Source: Apostichopus parvimensis
Taxonomy: Eukaryota; Echinodermata; Holothuroidea; Aspidochirotida; Stichopodidae
Length of the DNA stretch: 35,654 bases
Assembly (NCBI GenBank): GCA_000934455.1
Contig: KN887583.1
Coordinates: 40,082 to 75,735 of the forward strand
Direction: 5' to 3'
The position numbers and the translations under genes are program-made. The notes beneath the pieces are model-generated. The model saw nothing but the letters and a program-made list of their open reading frames with translations. It did no database searches and had not been told where the DNA came from. Positions 22,746 to 32,173 of this stretch are shown here, in pieces; positions within the stretch are counted from its first letter, which is position 1, and each line of letters starts with the position of its first letter.

Positions 22746-24236
22746 CTCTATTTATTTAATCCCTCTATATCAGACAGAGTTTGACTGTTTGATATCTGTT
22801 ACGTTCATTTAATCAAACTTTGAACTACTTTAATAATGTAACATTAGTTTCAAATAATTACTGATTGTTTTCTGGAATCTTTAGAATCAATATTAGTTGT
22901 ATTCTTAGATATCTGTCGCTACAGAACTTCTTCAAGTAACATGTAACATGACTAGTACATGTATGCAATACACACCATTCTCTTTATTATGTAGTATTGA
23001 TCTACACCTACAATGGTTGTTGTTGCCAACATGCAGGAGATGGATTGGATACATCCCTGTTGAAGAAATTGCACTGTGCTGAATAAAAAGAAAACATGAC
23101 ACCTGAGGTCTGAAAGTGTGTTTGACTTACAATGTGTTTTGATGTAAATGTAATAAAGCAAGGTGTGCAGGGATAGGAAGGTGCTGTAAATGACTAAAGA
23201 AATGAGCATTGTCCACTCGGCAATACTTTGAATAACACAGCCATAATCCTTGGACAAGCTGGTAATGTCTTGGCAAGAGATGTCAAAGTTAATAACCTTG
23301 TTTATGCTCTATTAAGTTTATAGTTTCTCCATGGAATAAATGCAAATATGTAGGACAGCACATTTTCTGTTACTATCTTTTAGATCTAATGTAGTAACCA
23401 TGCCATGGATTTATTGCTGTCCATATTCCTTCCTTTTCCAGCAGGTTGACATGTCTTAAAGAAACTACATAAATGAATGATTTGAACAGAACAGGTAGAA
23501 TAGTATAATTCTCAACATAACAAACTGTGCTTACAATGATATGGCCAAGAAGAATAAATTTGTTTGTCACAAGCAATGGCATAACAGGGGAGAAGGAGAG
23601 AAGATACAGGCTTAAAACAAAAGAACTAATATAAATCATATTCACACAACCACATCTAGCATTAGGAGCAAACAGTTTGTATTTCCAGCCAGCAATGTGA
23701 ATATTGTTGTAATTATTATAAGTGTTATAATGGATATGACCCAAATATTCCTTCATAGTGAAGCCTGATTTCACTGATAATACCAAGTTATTAGACATAT
23801 ATATTGAAGCCTGTTGGTACCACACCCAACAAAACACACTGATGTAAACAGTATGGTTAAACCCTATATATTTTTTGCAATATATTTTCAGTTCATGAGA
23901 AACGTCTGGTAACCCTAGCGGCCTAGCCTTAGAAAGTCTCCAAAAGGGTTCAAAGAAATGTGACTCTTTAGCCCTGAATGGAGTGCGTGTACAAGGTAGT
24001 GTTCACCTGCCACTGAATTTGATTTCTATGAAGATATTTTTTTGAACCAACAACATTATTTCACCAAAATTATTAAATAATCACATCTTACTATGATAAA
24101 TTGGTCCCAACTATCTGAGTCAAATATTATTAATCACATTCAAAACTCAAACAAACACAGAACAAACAGCCAAGTATGTAAAAGAAGCCATCAGTGTTTA
24201 TTGATTCTTAACACTAGATGAGTATTGAGTACTTAC
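22746..24236 (-). other. Intron, ~1.5 kb
   Basis: AT-rich. It holds the longest open frame of the window (154 codons, minus, 23373-23837), which has no recognisable motif and no splice support, so it is not called as a gene. Confidence 0.6.
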
Positions 24237-24287
24237 TGAGTTAACCTAGCCAGTGAAGCCAGAACTTTGAGAACATGCAAATCAACA
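24237..24287 (-). CDS. RhoGEF gene, most upstream exon recognised
   Basis: The exon reads 'VDLHVLKVLASLARLT' and leaves CA at donor ACTCA|GTAAGT. The other minus-strand frames contain stops or give no sensible peptide. The 5' boundary is ambiguous. Three successive AGs (exon starts at 24287, 24295 or 24298) all keep the same frame; the longer versions add DIS or QDIS. An in-frame TAA lies a little further upstream, so the exon cannot extend much beyond this. The Leu-rich heptad-like spacing fits a helix continuing into the next two exons. The exon carrying the start codon was not found. Confidence 0.7.
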
Positions 24288-24298
24288 CTGATATCCTG

Positions 24299-27164
24299 CT
24301 TTAAGGTACGCAAAGGAAGTTAATTTAAAAATGATGTAAAATAGGATAATAACTTGACATCATAAATGACAGAAATTGTTCCTCCCAGAAAATCATGCCC
24401 AAGGATTAGAGGTCAGCAGGATCATGGGAAAGGTCAAGTTAAAAACTTGGATGATTGAATATTTTTTAAAAGACATAATATTACAATCACGAGTAAGGAA
24501 TGCTGTGGGCAAACAATTACTGAGTACCAGCCAACCAATGAAAAGCAATCAAATTCTTCAAAGCTTTAGGTGACAATAGTTGTCTTAATATACTATGCTT
24601 CATTGTATTATTTCACAATGCTTGACACTGAATGCAGAAAAGGGCTACATTGCACTAGTGCACTGATTCTACACACAACAGTTAAACACCCTGACACATA
24701 ACCTCCAGATGTCCATTACACGATTTTGAGAGTCACAACGTCATCAGAGAAGTAGAGAATTAAGTCATGGAAGTTCCTGTGACTCAAAGTCATATTAGCA
24801 TATTAGGGTTAGAGAGGTCCTAGCTGACAGGAGCAGCTTTCATTCAACAGGATATGGTCCATAGATTCATTTACTTCACATATTAATTTAATGGTGTCTT
24901 CAATAAATCAATGTTATAAATGTTCAAAAGAAATTCTTCTATTCTACAAAACCAGGTTCATCTGAGTATGACAACTAAACACAGTTATTACCATTGATGA
25001 GTTTACTTCCAACAAGTTATTCATGTATGCAAATTCAGACTAAGCAAACTGAAGAGCAACTCTTTACTGATCACATTAAGATAGACTGCAGGAAACTATT
25101 TTTCATGATAGTGACATTTGGGATCTAGGCATACCAAATTTTCAGATTCATTTTCCCAGTGGGATTTCTATTCATTAAAGAATGTGGTAGCTCTGTGTTC
25201 TTTGTTCACAGTATTACTATCTTCCAGTTCTTCTAGAAAGAGCTACTTCTAATATGTGAGATATTATTATTCATAAGTTTAATCCAGTACAGACAATAAC
25301 TTTGAATCCAACAGAGTTAATGTAATGCTTTTCAATGGCAAACCTTTTCATGTTTTTCATATTTTCTGGGGAGGTTTTGGTATGCTAAAGTAAGAGATTG
25401 TATCTCCTTTACTGGTTGGGTATATTCCTATTAGGTTATTGTATATTCATGCAAAGTGTAGATTTATGGGTGTAACTTATCTGGTAGCATCTGGTACAGG
25501 CTACACAATTGAAAGTGACTTCCAATACAATATGAACATTCGATAGATTTTATTGCTGATTTTGTATGTTCATTGCTAAGAACCCATTATCAAGGCCTGC
25601 CAAGAACAGAAAAAGACATAACTCATCCTTCACTTTTGAATTCAACAGTAAATTCAAGGGACTGAGAAACAGCTAAAATGCCAGACTCTGAAATAACTGG
25701 CTCAGTGCCAAGATGAATTTGACACTGATCCAAGCTGATGATTTGGAGGTTGTGGTTTATTATGGCAATTTGCATCTTCAAGTTCCCTGGTTAAGTCTAT
25801 GGATGAACCAAGTGTATTACTTTATAGAAGCCATGTACTAAACACCTGTTTTAAATACCCAGACTAGTAATTGAGTCTGGGCTTCATGTTCCTACAAACA
25901 TATATAGTTGAGTTCATATTATTTGACTAGAAAGCAAGATTCATTTGAATAACTGTCCTCTAGTAAACAACTCTCCATTGATCTCAAGAGACCTTCTTCA
26001 CCCTCCTACATCCTCTTCACAATCCCCTTTAAGTGGTCCTTTCAAGCAGAATAAACACACACAATGGTTCCATGACAATAGACAGACAATGGATGACCAA
26101 ACACTATAAGTCACCTTGCTCAACATTTGCTGCAAAGGCCATAACAAACGACTGACCAATTGATGAAGTAAGAATATTCACTACAAGAGATTCAAGTCAG
26201 CCAACTTTTTCAAAATCAAACCATAGTTCATCATGAGATTAGGTTTGACAAAGAGGTTCCCTTCCCAAGGACAGTAGCCTAGGTAGAACTGGGATATAAA
26301 CCCAAAGCAATATACTTCAATTTGGAAGGGCAGTGTTACAGAAATCTTCCATTGGTGCAGTCCATTATTGAAGCTTTGTCAGAATCACAGTCCTAATGTA
26401 AATAGGACTGAAAAATGGGTGAAGTTTAGGAGTGTTTGCTGCAAAGTGTGGCTTCCCAGAATGACTGTTAAAATGTTAGATTCATCACTTCTTAGTTTTA
26501 ATTCCTATCTCCACACAACAAAAGGATGCTCACTCTGTGATCAAGAAAAGTTAAGCATTGCTGACCACTTCTGGAAATAGCCATTTTCAATCTATCAACC
26601 TCCTCATTCTAAACCCCAGGAGTGTGTTTCTAAGAGGGCAAGTCTATGATTGTATAAGATTGAATGGTGAGTAACCATCTACTCTGAGATATTGTTGTAG
26701 TCTATCTAGAATGGAAAGGAGTAGAAATTGGACAACTAGAGGGCACAGTGCTAAAGGTATCCAGTCATGTTGTTTAGGTAGATAGGAAAGCCCATATGGA
26801 TACTGGACACAGGCAGTGGTGGCACCAGAATTACAAAGCAGGGAGGGGGGAGGGGGGGTTGGTCAAGTGGGGAAGCATGCAGCTTGGAGGGCAAAACTTT
26901 GGAAGTGCAAAAAACCCACCCGAAGACAGTACATATCACAGGAAAATTTAGGGGGCTAGGGAACACATTCCACCCTCCACCACAACCTCACGCTTCATCG
27001 GTGAACCAAATTATCATTTATGAATATTTTAATTTTACATGCAATTCAAATTGTGACAAAACTTTATTGTAAACCAGAATGCAAAAATGCATTGTGGTTT
27101 CGATGATGTAACATGAGCAGTTTTCTTCAATCTGACAAAATTTATATTGAGGGTGTACATGTTT
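24299..27164. other. No gene recognised; upstream intron or intergenic
   Basis: Should contain, or be crossed by, the 5' part of the RhoGEF gene. I found no exon with the right phase and good splice sites. A G-run zone at about 26841-26858, next to CAGTGGTGGCACCAG (26813-26827), looks like one end of the inverted-repeat element seen at 2733. An isolated half-palindrome GGTTTCGAT is at 27096-27104. Confidence 0.6.
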
Positions 27165-27286
27165 ACAAGGGTTTCAAGATTTCACCTCTGATGACCCAAA
27201 ATGACCTTTGCCCTCCACCAAAAACAGTAGGCTTCTTTTACACAATGTGGTACTCCTACACACTAACTTTGAAGTTGGTCTGAATT
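27165..27286 (-). repeat. Single unit of the satellite-bearing family (reverse)
   Basis: GTTTCAAGATTTCACCTC...GATGACCCAAAATGACCTTTG...CACCAAAAACAGTAGGCTTC is the reverse complement of the unit at 15425-15712. It ends abruptly at TGGTCTGAA, where the reverse-transcriptase relic begins, so one of the two was inserted into or broken by the other. Confidence 0.7.
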
Positions 27287-27730
27287 GTGTAAGTAAGTGT
27301 CTTGGAGGTCGATGCTTGTAGCCCACATGCCCTTTCTTAACAACGGGATAATCAGAGCTAATGTTTCCTTGCAGAAACGTTTTGGTTTGACATGGTTTTT
27401 GTTGATGCGTTTCAATTTTAGAATAGGACGCCATGACCTGTCTCTCTTTTTGGTTATGTAAAATGGTCAGACTATCCCGAAACCTCTACGGCTACCCTGT
27501 CTTGGTAGTAGTGCTAAAATTTCCCCCTCCACTGCTAACTTTTGGATGGGATCCCTTGGTGTTGGTATAACTCTTCCTCCATCCCAAAAGGTGGACCAGA
27601 GGTAAACTCTAATTTGTATCCCTCTGATACTGTCTTCAACACCCACCGTTCCGCACTGATAAGTGTCCACTAGGGCAAAAGATCTTAATCTCACCCCTCC
27701 CCTCCCCCCTCTTAACCATGTGTCAATCTC
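27287..27730 (-). pseudogene. DIRS-type reverse transcriptase relic
   Basis: Minus-strand fragments in order match the N-terminal part of a DIRS/Ngaro-type reverse transcriptase. They are a Gly-rich 'RLRSF' start; WVLKTVSEGYKLEF in a second frame (just below 27650); then GEILALL, SWRPILKLKRIN and WATSIDLQDTYLH (27287-27325) in the first frame. The last is RT motif A, with its catalytic Asp in SIDL. Breaks are at least two frameshifts and a TGA at 27467-27469. The relic stops right after motif A at the junction with the satellite unit, so the YxDD region, RNase H and recombinase are absent. Clearly dead. DIRS is favoured over Gypsy because of the W-V-L...GY-x-L-E-F block before the polymerase core. 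Confidence 0.75.
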
Positions 27731-27742
27731 CTGCTGTTGCAA

Positions 27743-28289
27743 CTGTGAGAATTGTATGCATACTAAGTTACACGGATCCCTCCTAGTACATGTACAACAT
27801 GTTGGGCAAAGATCGTGTTCTCCCAGGACGAAACAACAAGCAGTTCACACACTCATATTGGCTCTTAAGAAGATATCTGAATTTCCAAATATAAAAGTAG
27901 CAAACCTAACAAAAGGTAAGCTAGAAGCAAGTGCTTTAAAAGTACTAACTGGTGACCAAAAACATGAAAAAAATCTTAACATAAAATACATAAGGCCAGA
28001 GAATGGGGGGGGGGGGAAGAAGTAGAGGAGATGCATTTGACAAGCTACAAGTCGTCTGGTCAACACAAATTGCCAGTTTGAGACCAATTGAGATAACCTT
28101 TTGACCCTTGAGCCAATTTTGCCACCATTTGAGATAGCCTGTTGACCCCTTGAAGCTGAGATTGTGAAATTGGATTAAAGGGCCAATTGAGTGTGTTTAA
28201 AGCAATACTACATATCAAACTTTCCTTGAACTCTCCTGGATGACTGTATGTTCTGTTAAAGACTTATAGAGCCCCTTCACAAAAATGAA
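27743..28289. other. Unassigned region with 12-G run
   Basis: Right of the relic; may be more of the same dead retroelement but no motif was seen. It includes a 12-G run (28005-28016) and two related phrases, CAATTGAGATAACCTTTTGACCC and CATTTGAGATAGCCTGTTGACCCC, near 28085 and 28127. Confidence 0.5.
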
Positions 28290-29070
28290 TTTGACCAAAA
28301 TATGTTCACCAAAAATGTTTGAGAATGGACAGATTTATTGCAGCTTTAATTTTGGACTTATCATATTAAAAAGGTTTTCAAAACTTGACACAATTTCAAT
28401 CATGGGACATCTACCTACCAAGTATGACATTGATTCAACTTTTGGCTGATGAGATATTGTGTTAACAAGCTGTTTTTGACTATTTCACATAAGCCCCACC
28501 AACTCACAAATTGGTCAAAGTTGTTTTTGCAAAGAGCTTATACTTACTATGTAGTTATATCACCATAACAAGTAAGAACTAAATTGGACATACTCTTGAA
28601 GAGGTACAGTAAGATATTTTAAGAACTTTATGTTAAGCTGGCCCACTCATTAATGTTCATGAGATGGGAACCACAAACCATACAGCACATCTACACATCA
28701 TGGGGCATCACATTAAGCAATATGACATTGATTCAACTTGTTGGTCTGAAGATATTGTGTTTACAAGCTTTCAATTATGATAACACTCTAGCCACACCCA
28801 TTCATGAATAATAATGAGAATGAATTTCTTGATTATATGACCATGTACTGTACCTATCATCAACTTACATCACCCTATCAAGTATGAACTAAATCAGACA
28901 TACAGTTGAATAGATATCGCCATTTATCAGAATTTTACATTAAGCCCACTCATAAATATGCAGAAAATGGGAACCACAAACAATAGGGCACATATCCACA
29001 CCATGGGGCATCTACCTACCAAGCATGACATTGACTCAAATTGTGCTTCTTGAGATATCGTGTTTACAAG
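28290..29070 (-). repeat. ~300-bp tandem units, about 2.5 copies
   Basis: The phrase (T/C)ATGACATTGA(T/C)TCAA occurs at 28423, 28721 and 29024, giving periods of 298 and 303 bp. Each is followed by GAGATAT(T/C)GTGTT(T/A)ACAAGC, the same ending as the 144-bp units, and preceded by CATGGG(G)CATCT/CA. The other shared block is ATGGGAACCACAAACCAT. It appears to be a longer-unit relative of the satellite-bearing family in reverse orientation, ending at a CA microsatellite near 29085-29108. Confidence 0.7.
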
Positions 29071-29123
29071 CTGGCCATCACATATACACACACACATGCA
29101 CACACATGTTTGTATTACATTCA

Positions 29124-29272
29124 GACCGAGGACCCCATTGTATTTTCCATTGTTCAAATCCACGTACCCTAACCTTAACAATACCCCATACAATAGAATT
29201 CTTCCGAGGACGTGGTGATTCTTTAGAAATCACAACTGAGGACCTGGAATTCTATTGTTCGAGTCCTCGGTC
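29124..29272. repeat. Nested foldback between CA microsatellites
   Basis: Outer arms GACCGAGGAC (29124-29133) and GTCCTCGGTC (29263-29272) are perfect inverses. Inner arms are ACAATAGAATTC (29190-29201) and GAATTCTATTGT (29248-29259), also perfect. The centre TGATTCTTTAGAAATCA is itself near-palindromic. A third CCGAGGAC lies at about 29205-29212. CA repeats flank both sides (29085-29108 and 29282-29299). Confidence 0.8.
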
Positions 29273-29299
29273 AGAGAACAAACGCACACACACACACCA

Positions 29300-31109
29300 G
29301 CAGGATTGCAATACTGAGCTTTCGGCATTGCAACCAAAAAGAACTAATTGTCACACTGTGGAGTCAGGTTAGACACCAAAATTGGAAAGGTGGCATCCTT
29401 TTTTCAAGTAGCTGAAAGAATGGTGGCTGGCACATGACATGAATTCTAGGAAGGGAAATTCAGGTATAGTGTTCCCTCAAAAAAGACTGTGTTTTCCTCC
29501 TTTCATTAACCTGGTTTCTAGTTTCACAGGAGGATTTTCTTATATTCTGGATTTGTATTAAAAAACCTAAAATAATGTGTTTCATAAAAGCTAGAGACTG
29601 AAAATTAGATGAAATGGATCTTGAATTCAATAATTATTCACTCACTTTCCTTTCTCTGATGAAGAATGTAACTTAAAGACTACATAAATTTCTTAGTGCA
29701 ATCAGTTACAATCTTATTTCTATTATGCTCAATAAAATTGGAAACTTGATAACTAAAATGTAACTTTCAGATAAAGGGCTAAAGAAACTAAACTTTGAGC
29801 TTAAATAGATCACAATAAGTAATCTAACATGTGTGGCTAGAAATATAGCACAGAAATGGCAGAATTTTACTAATTATATAATATTTTAACAACAAATAAA
29901 AGCATAGACAATAGATATCACTTCATCTTCCCCTCCCCACTCCATTCTGTCCCCTGCCCAACACAACAAAGAAGACATTAACATCATGAATCCTGATAAA
30001 ACTAAGTTCCCAACAATGTCCTCTTTTGTGGGCATTTTCAACTACAAAAAAAGAGTCATTTACAGAGACTTGTTACAACTTACAACATTATAAATTCCTT
30101 ACATTCCATGTAAAACAAATCACACACCATTAGATGAAGATGTCATATCTCTATAAATGAAAGAACTTGAGCAGTATATATTAATTTTCTTTTCTTTCGA
30201 CCAAATTGAGCATATTGTATACAGCTTCTTGTAAAGTACAGCAGATGCCAAGGCCAACAACGTGACATTTGTCGAATGCAGAGGAGAACACCAGCTGTGA
30301 GATATGACAGTGACACAGCATTAATACTAGATAGTACTTTAATGATGCTGAAGGATCAGGTAGATAATATGAATACTGTATATGGTTGGAAGCAAACCCT
30401 ATCATCACCAAGTTAGCATATATCATAGATATATACATTTGTGATGAACAACTCCAAGTAATGTTATATTTAAAATTGCCCAAGCACTCAGACTTTGTGT
30501 GTGAAGGAACATTAAAACACTGATATCTCCTTTAAAGCCATTTGGATTTCAATATATTTCTTAGCTTTTTACGAAAGAGCCTGTACAAAATGAACAATGC
30601 TTTAGTTCCCGTTTAGTCGAAAGAGACAGTAATTTAGAGAAATTTGATGTCAAAGTTGGCAGATTCGCACTGACCAGAAACATGAAGCGTAAAAACTCAT
30701 TAACGTACAGGTCACTGTGTGATGTCATTCAATAGCAATGGACTTTCCACGTACTTCTTGTTAGGAAGTTTTTAGATTCCATATTATATACGAGTTTCAA
30801 AAGTAAAACAATTTGAAAACTTTTACCGTCTTAGTACGATATATATATACATGCCTACAATACATATCGTCCATACGTGTTAGTGTGCATCTCTAAGTTA
30901 GCTGCGTGCTTAGTGTCATTGGTTCTGCTAGAGAGAACTAAGTCACACAGGGCATATTGTACAGTGTACTCTTTTGTAATAGGATCTTTTTTTCCTGCAC
31001 CTATGGGGTAAATCACGGCTGAAGATAAACAATTGAGTATGCACATTAGCATCACCAGGCAATTGTTGCTAATGAGTTTAGGCATATCAAAATTAGGGAG
31101 ACTTTACCT
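29300..31109. other. No supported gene
   Basis: AT-rich. Two minus-strand open frames draw the eye. One is at 30181-30483 (100 codons, ending ...QEAVYNMLNLVERKEN). The other is at 30855-31085 (76 codons, beginning MPKLISNNCLVMLMCILNCL, with a hydrophobic, signal-peptide-like start). Neither has a recognisable family or clear splice or polyadenylation support, so neither is called. Confidence 0.55.
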
Positions 31110-31355
31110 TTAGAGGGCCTCTGCATAGACTATACTGCCTATAATACGTGTTTGTGGGAAGTGCGCTGAACATATATTCGCCTGTAGACGTTGAGAAACC
31201 CCGGAAGTGAGAAAGTCTTTGCGGCTGCTACTTACAAAATTAATCCAAAGCCTGCGACGTTTATTGTCGGTTTGATGACTGGGAAACGAAATGAAACTTC
31301 AATTTCAGTTTTCAGAAGTGTTTTTGCAACCTCTTACTACACAATTCTTTGGCAT
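31110..31355 (-). pseudogene. THAP-domain relic
   Basis: Starting at an ATG, the frame reads MPKNCVVRGCKNTSEN, then two stops (TGA 31305-31307 and 31299-31301). It then continues in the same frame through SFISFP, RRRLWINFV, SRKDF and ICSAHFPQ to a TAA at 31110-31112. This is the THAP zinc-finger layout C-x4-C...C-x2-H: the two N-terminal Cys, an F-P pair, the Leu-Trp of the middle helix, and C-S-x-H-F. THAP domains bind DNA and occur in P-element-like transposases and in host proteins. The C-terminal AVPxxF motif was not seen. The two stops, TGA-AAT-TGA, make a functional product unlikely. Confidence 0.75.
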
Positions 31356-31784
31356 TCTGATATTAACAGTATGACACAGTGTTGTATCGGTGTAGTGTTG
31401 GTGCTGAAGTGAATAACTTGATCGTAAATTTTTCCTCAACGGACTCCGCACATGTACGCCACAGGGTGACCTGCAGTCACGTGAGCCCTTAGGAATATCT
31501 GCGAAAAGAGCTAATGCCTTGTCCAAAAGTGCTAGGTTAAATCAAGTTTTACCGATTCCCAAGAGAAAATAATACAATGTGCCATACATCAATGGAAAGG
31601 TACAAGTGTAAATATTCAATGTTACATATATTTGAACGGATTAGAGGATGTCGAAATATCACCAGCTATGCCTTTTATTCTTATTTCCAATTGTCAATAG
31701 CCTCTCCTATTCTTATTAGGTGAAATGCACGTTACACAATAGGCTGGTCAGTGGGAGATACGGTAGATGAGAAAACAAGGTTTC

Positions 31785-32173
31785 CAAAATTTGACCCGGG
31801 TGACTTCAAATGACCTTTGACCCTCCACGAAAAATAATAGGCTACTTGTACTTAACGTGTCACAACTAAATACTAAATATAAAATTGGTTCATGCTTCCC
31901 TTCCTGAAATAACGTGTTTACAAGGTTTTCACAATTTGATCCCTGGTGACCCCTGGTGACCCAAGATGACCTTCAAACCCCCCCCCCCAAAAAAGAAACA
32001 AAGGCTTCTTCTACTCAATGTGGTATTCTTACACACCAAATATGAGATTGGTCCAAGCTTCCCTTCTTGAGATATCGTGTTTACAAGCGAGGTGTCACAC
32101 ACACACCCATACATACATACATACACACTCATCGGCCTGCATTTCTACAAAGGTTTCGATTATCATCGAAACC
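31785..32173 (-). mobile_element. Satellite-bearing element (reverse), two units
   Basis: Reverse-oriented relative of 15338-15820. Two units end in ATAACGTGTTTACAAGG (about 31910) and GAGATATCGTGTTTACAAGC (about 32090). They are followed by CA and CATA microsatellites, ATCGGCCTGCATTTC, and a perfect hairpin GGTTTCGAT-TATC-ATCGAAACC (32152-32173). It carries TGACCT-T-TGACCC (31811-31823) and an 11-C run (31978-31988). The hairpin is complete here and defines one end of the element. Confidence 0.75.

Larger units (their letters stand above)
19..24287 (-). other. Partial gene model: Dbl-family RhoGEF
   Basis: This entry joins the eight exons into one transcription unit. Rho-family exchange factors use the DH domain to release GDP from Rho, Rac or Cdc42 GTPases, usually at membranes or the cytoskeleton. 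Exon order, from 24287 down to 19, gives 691 coding nt and 230 residues without a stop. Residues ~1-95 are an unnamed helical region. Residues ~96-230 are DH up to just before the PVQR-type helix. A full DH domain is about 180-200 residues, so roughly 50-60 residues of it are missing at the left. Introns range from about 0.5 to 9.5 kb. Trio/Dbl-like and PLEKHG4-like factors have helical repeats before DH, but I cannot assign this protein to any of them. Confidence 0.82.

Noticed and set aside
23373-23837. 154-codon minus-strand open frame, the longest in the window
   Set aside because: Lies in an intron of the RhoGEF gene, has no recognisable motif and is hydrophobic in an AT-driven way. A frame this long is expected about once by chance in a window of this size and composition.
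24516-24560. Candidate minus-strand exon ending GGTACTCA|GTAATT
   Set aside because: Weak donor, poor pyrimidine tract, undistinguished peptide. The phase fit could be chance.
26526-26575. Candidate upstream RhoGEF exon on the minus strand ending CACAGA|GTGAGC after acceptor ctatttccag
   Set aside because: Splice sites are fair and the phase could suit the longer form of the 24.2-kb exon, but the peptide is only about 12 residues and not distinctive.
30181-30483. 100-codon minus-strand frame ending in a stop, resembling a terminal exon after TCTCACAG
   Set aside because: The peptide looks protein-like but no family is recognised, no AATAAA follows nearby and no partner exon was found.
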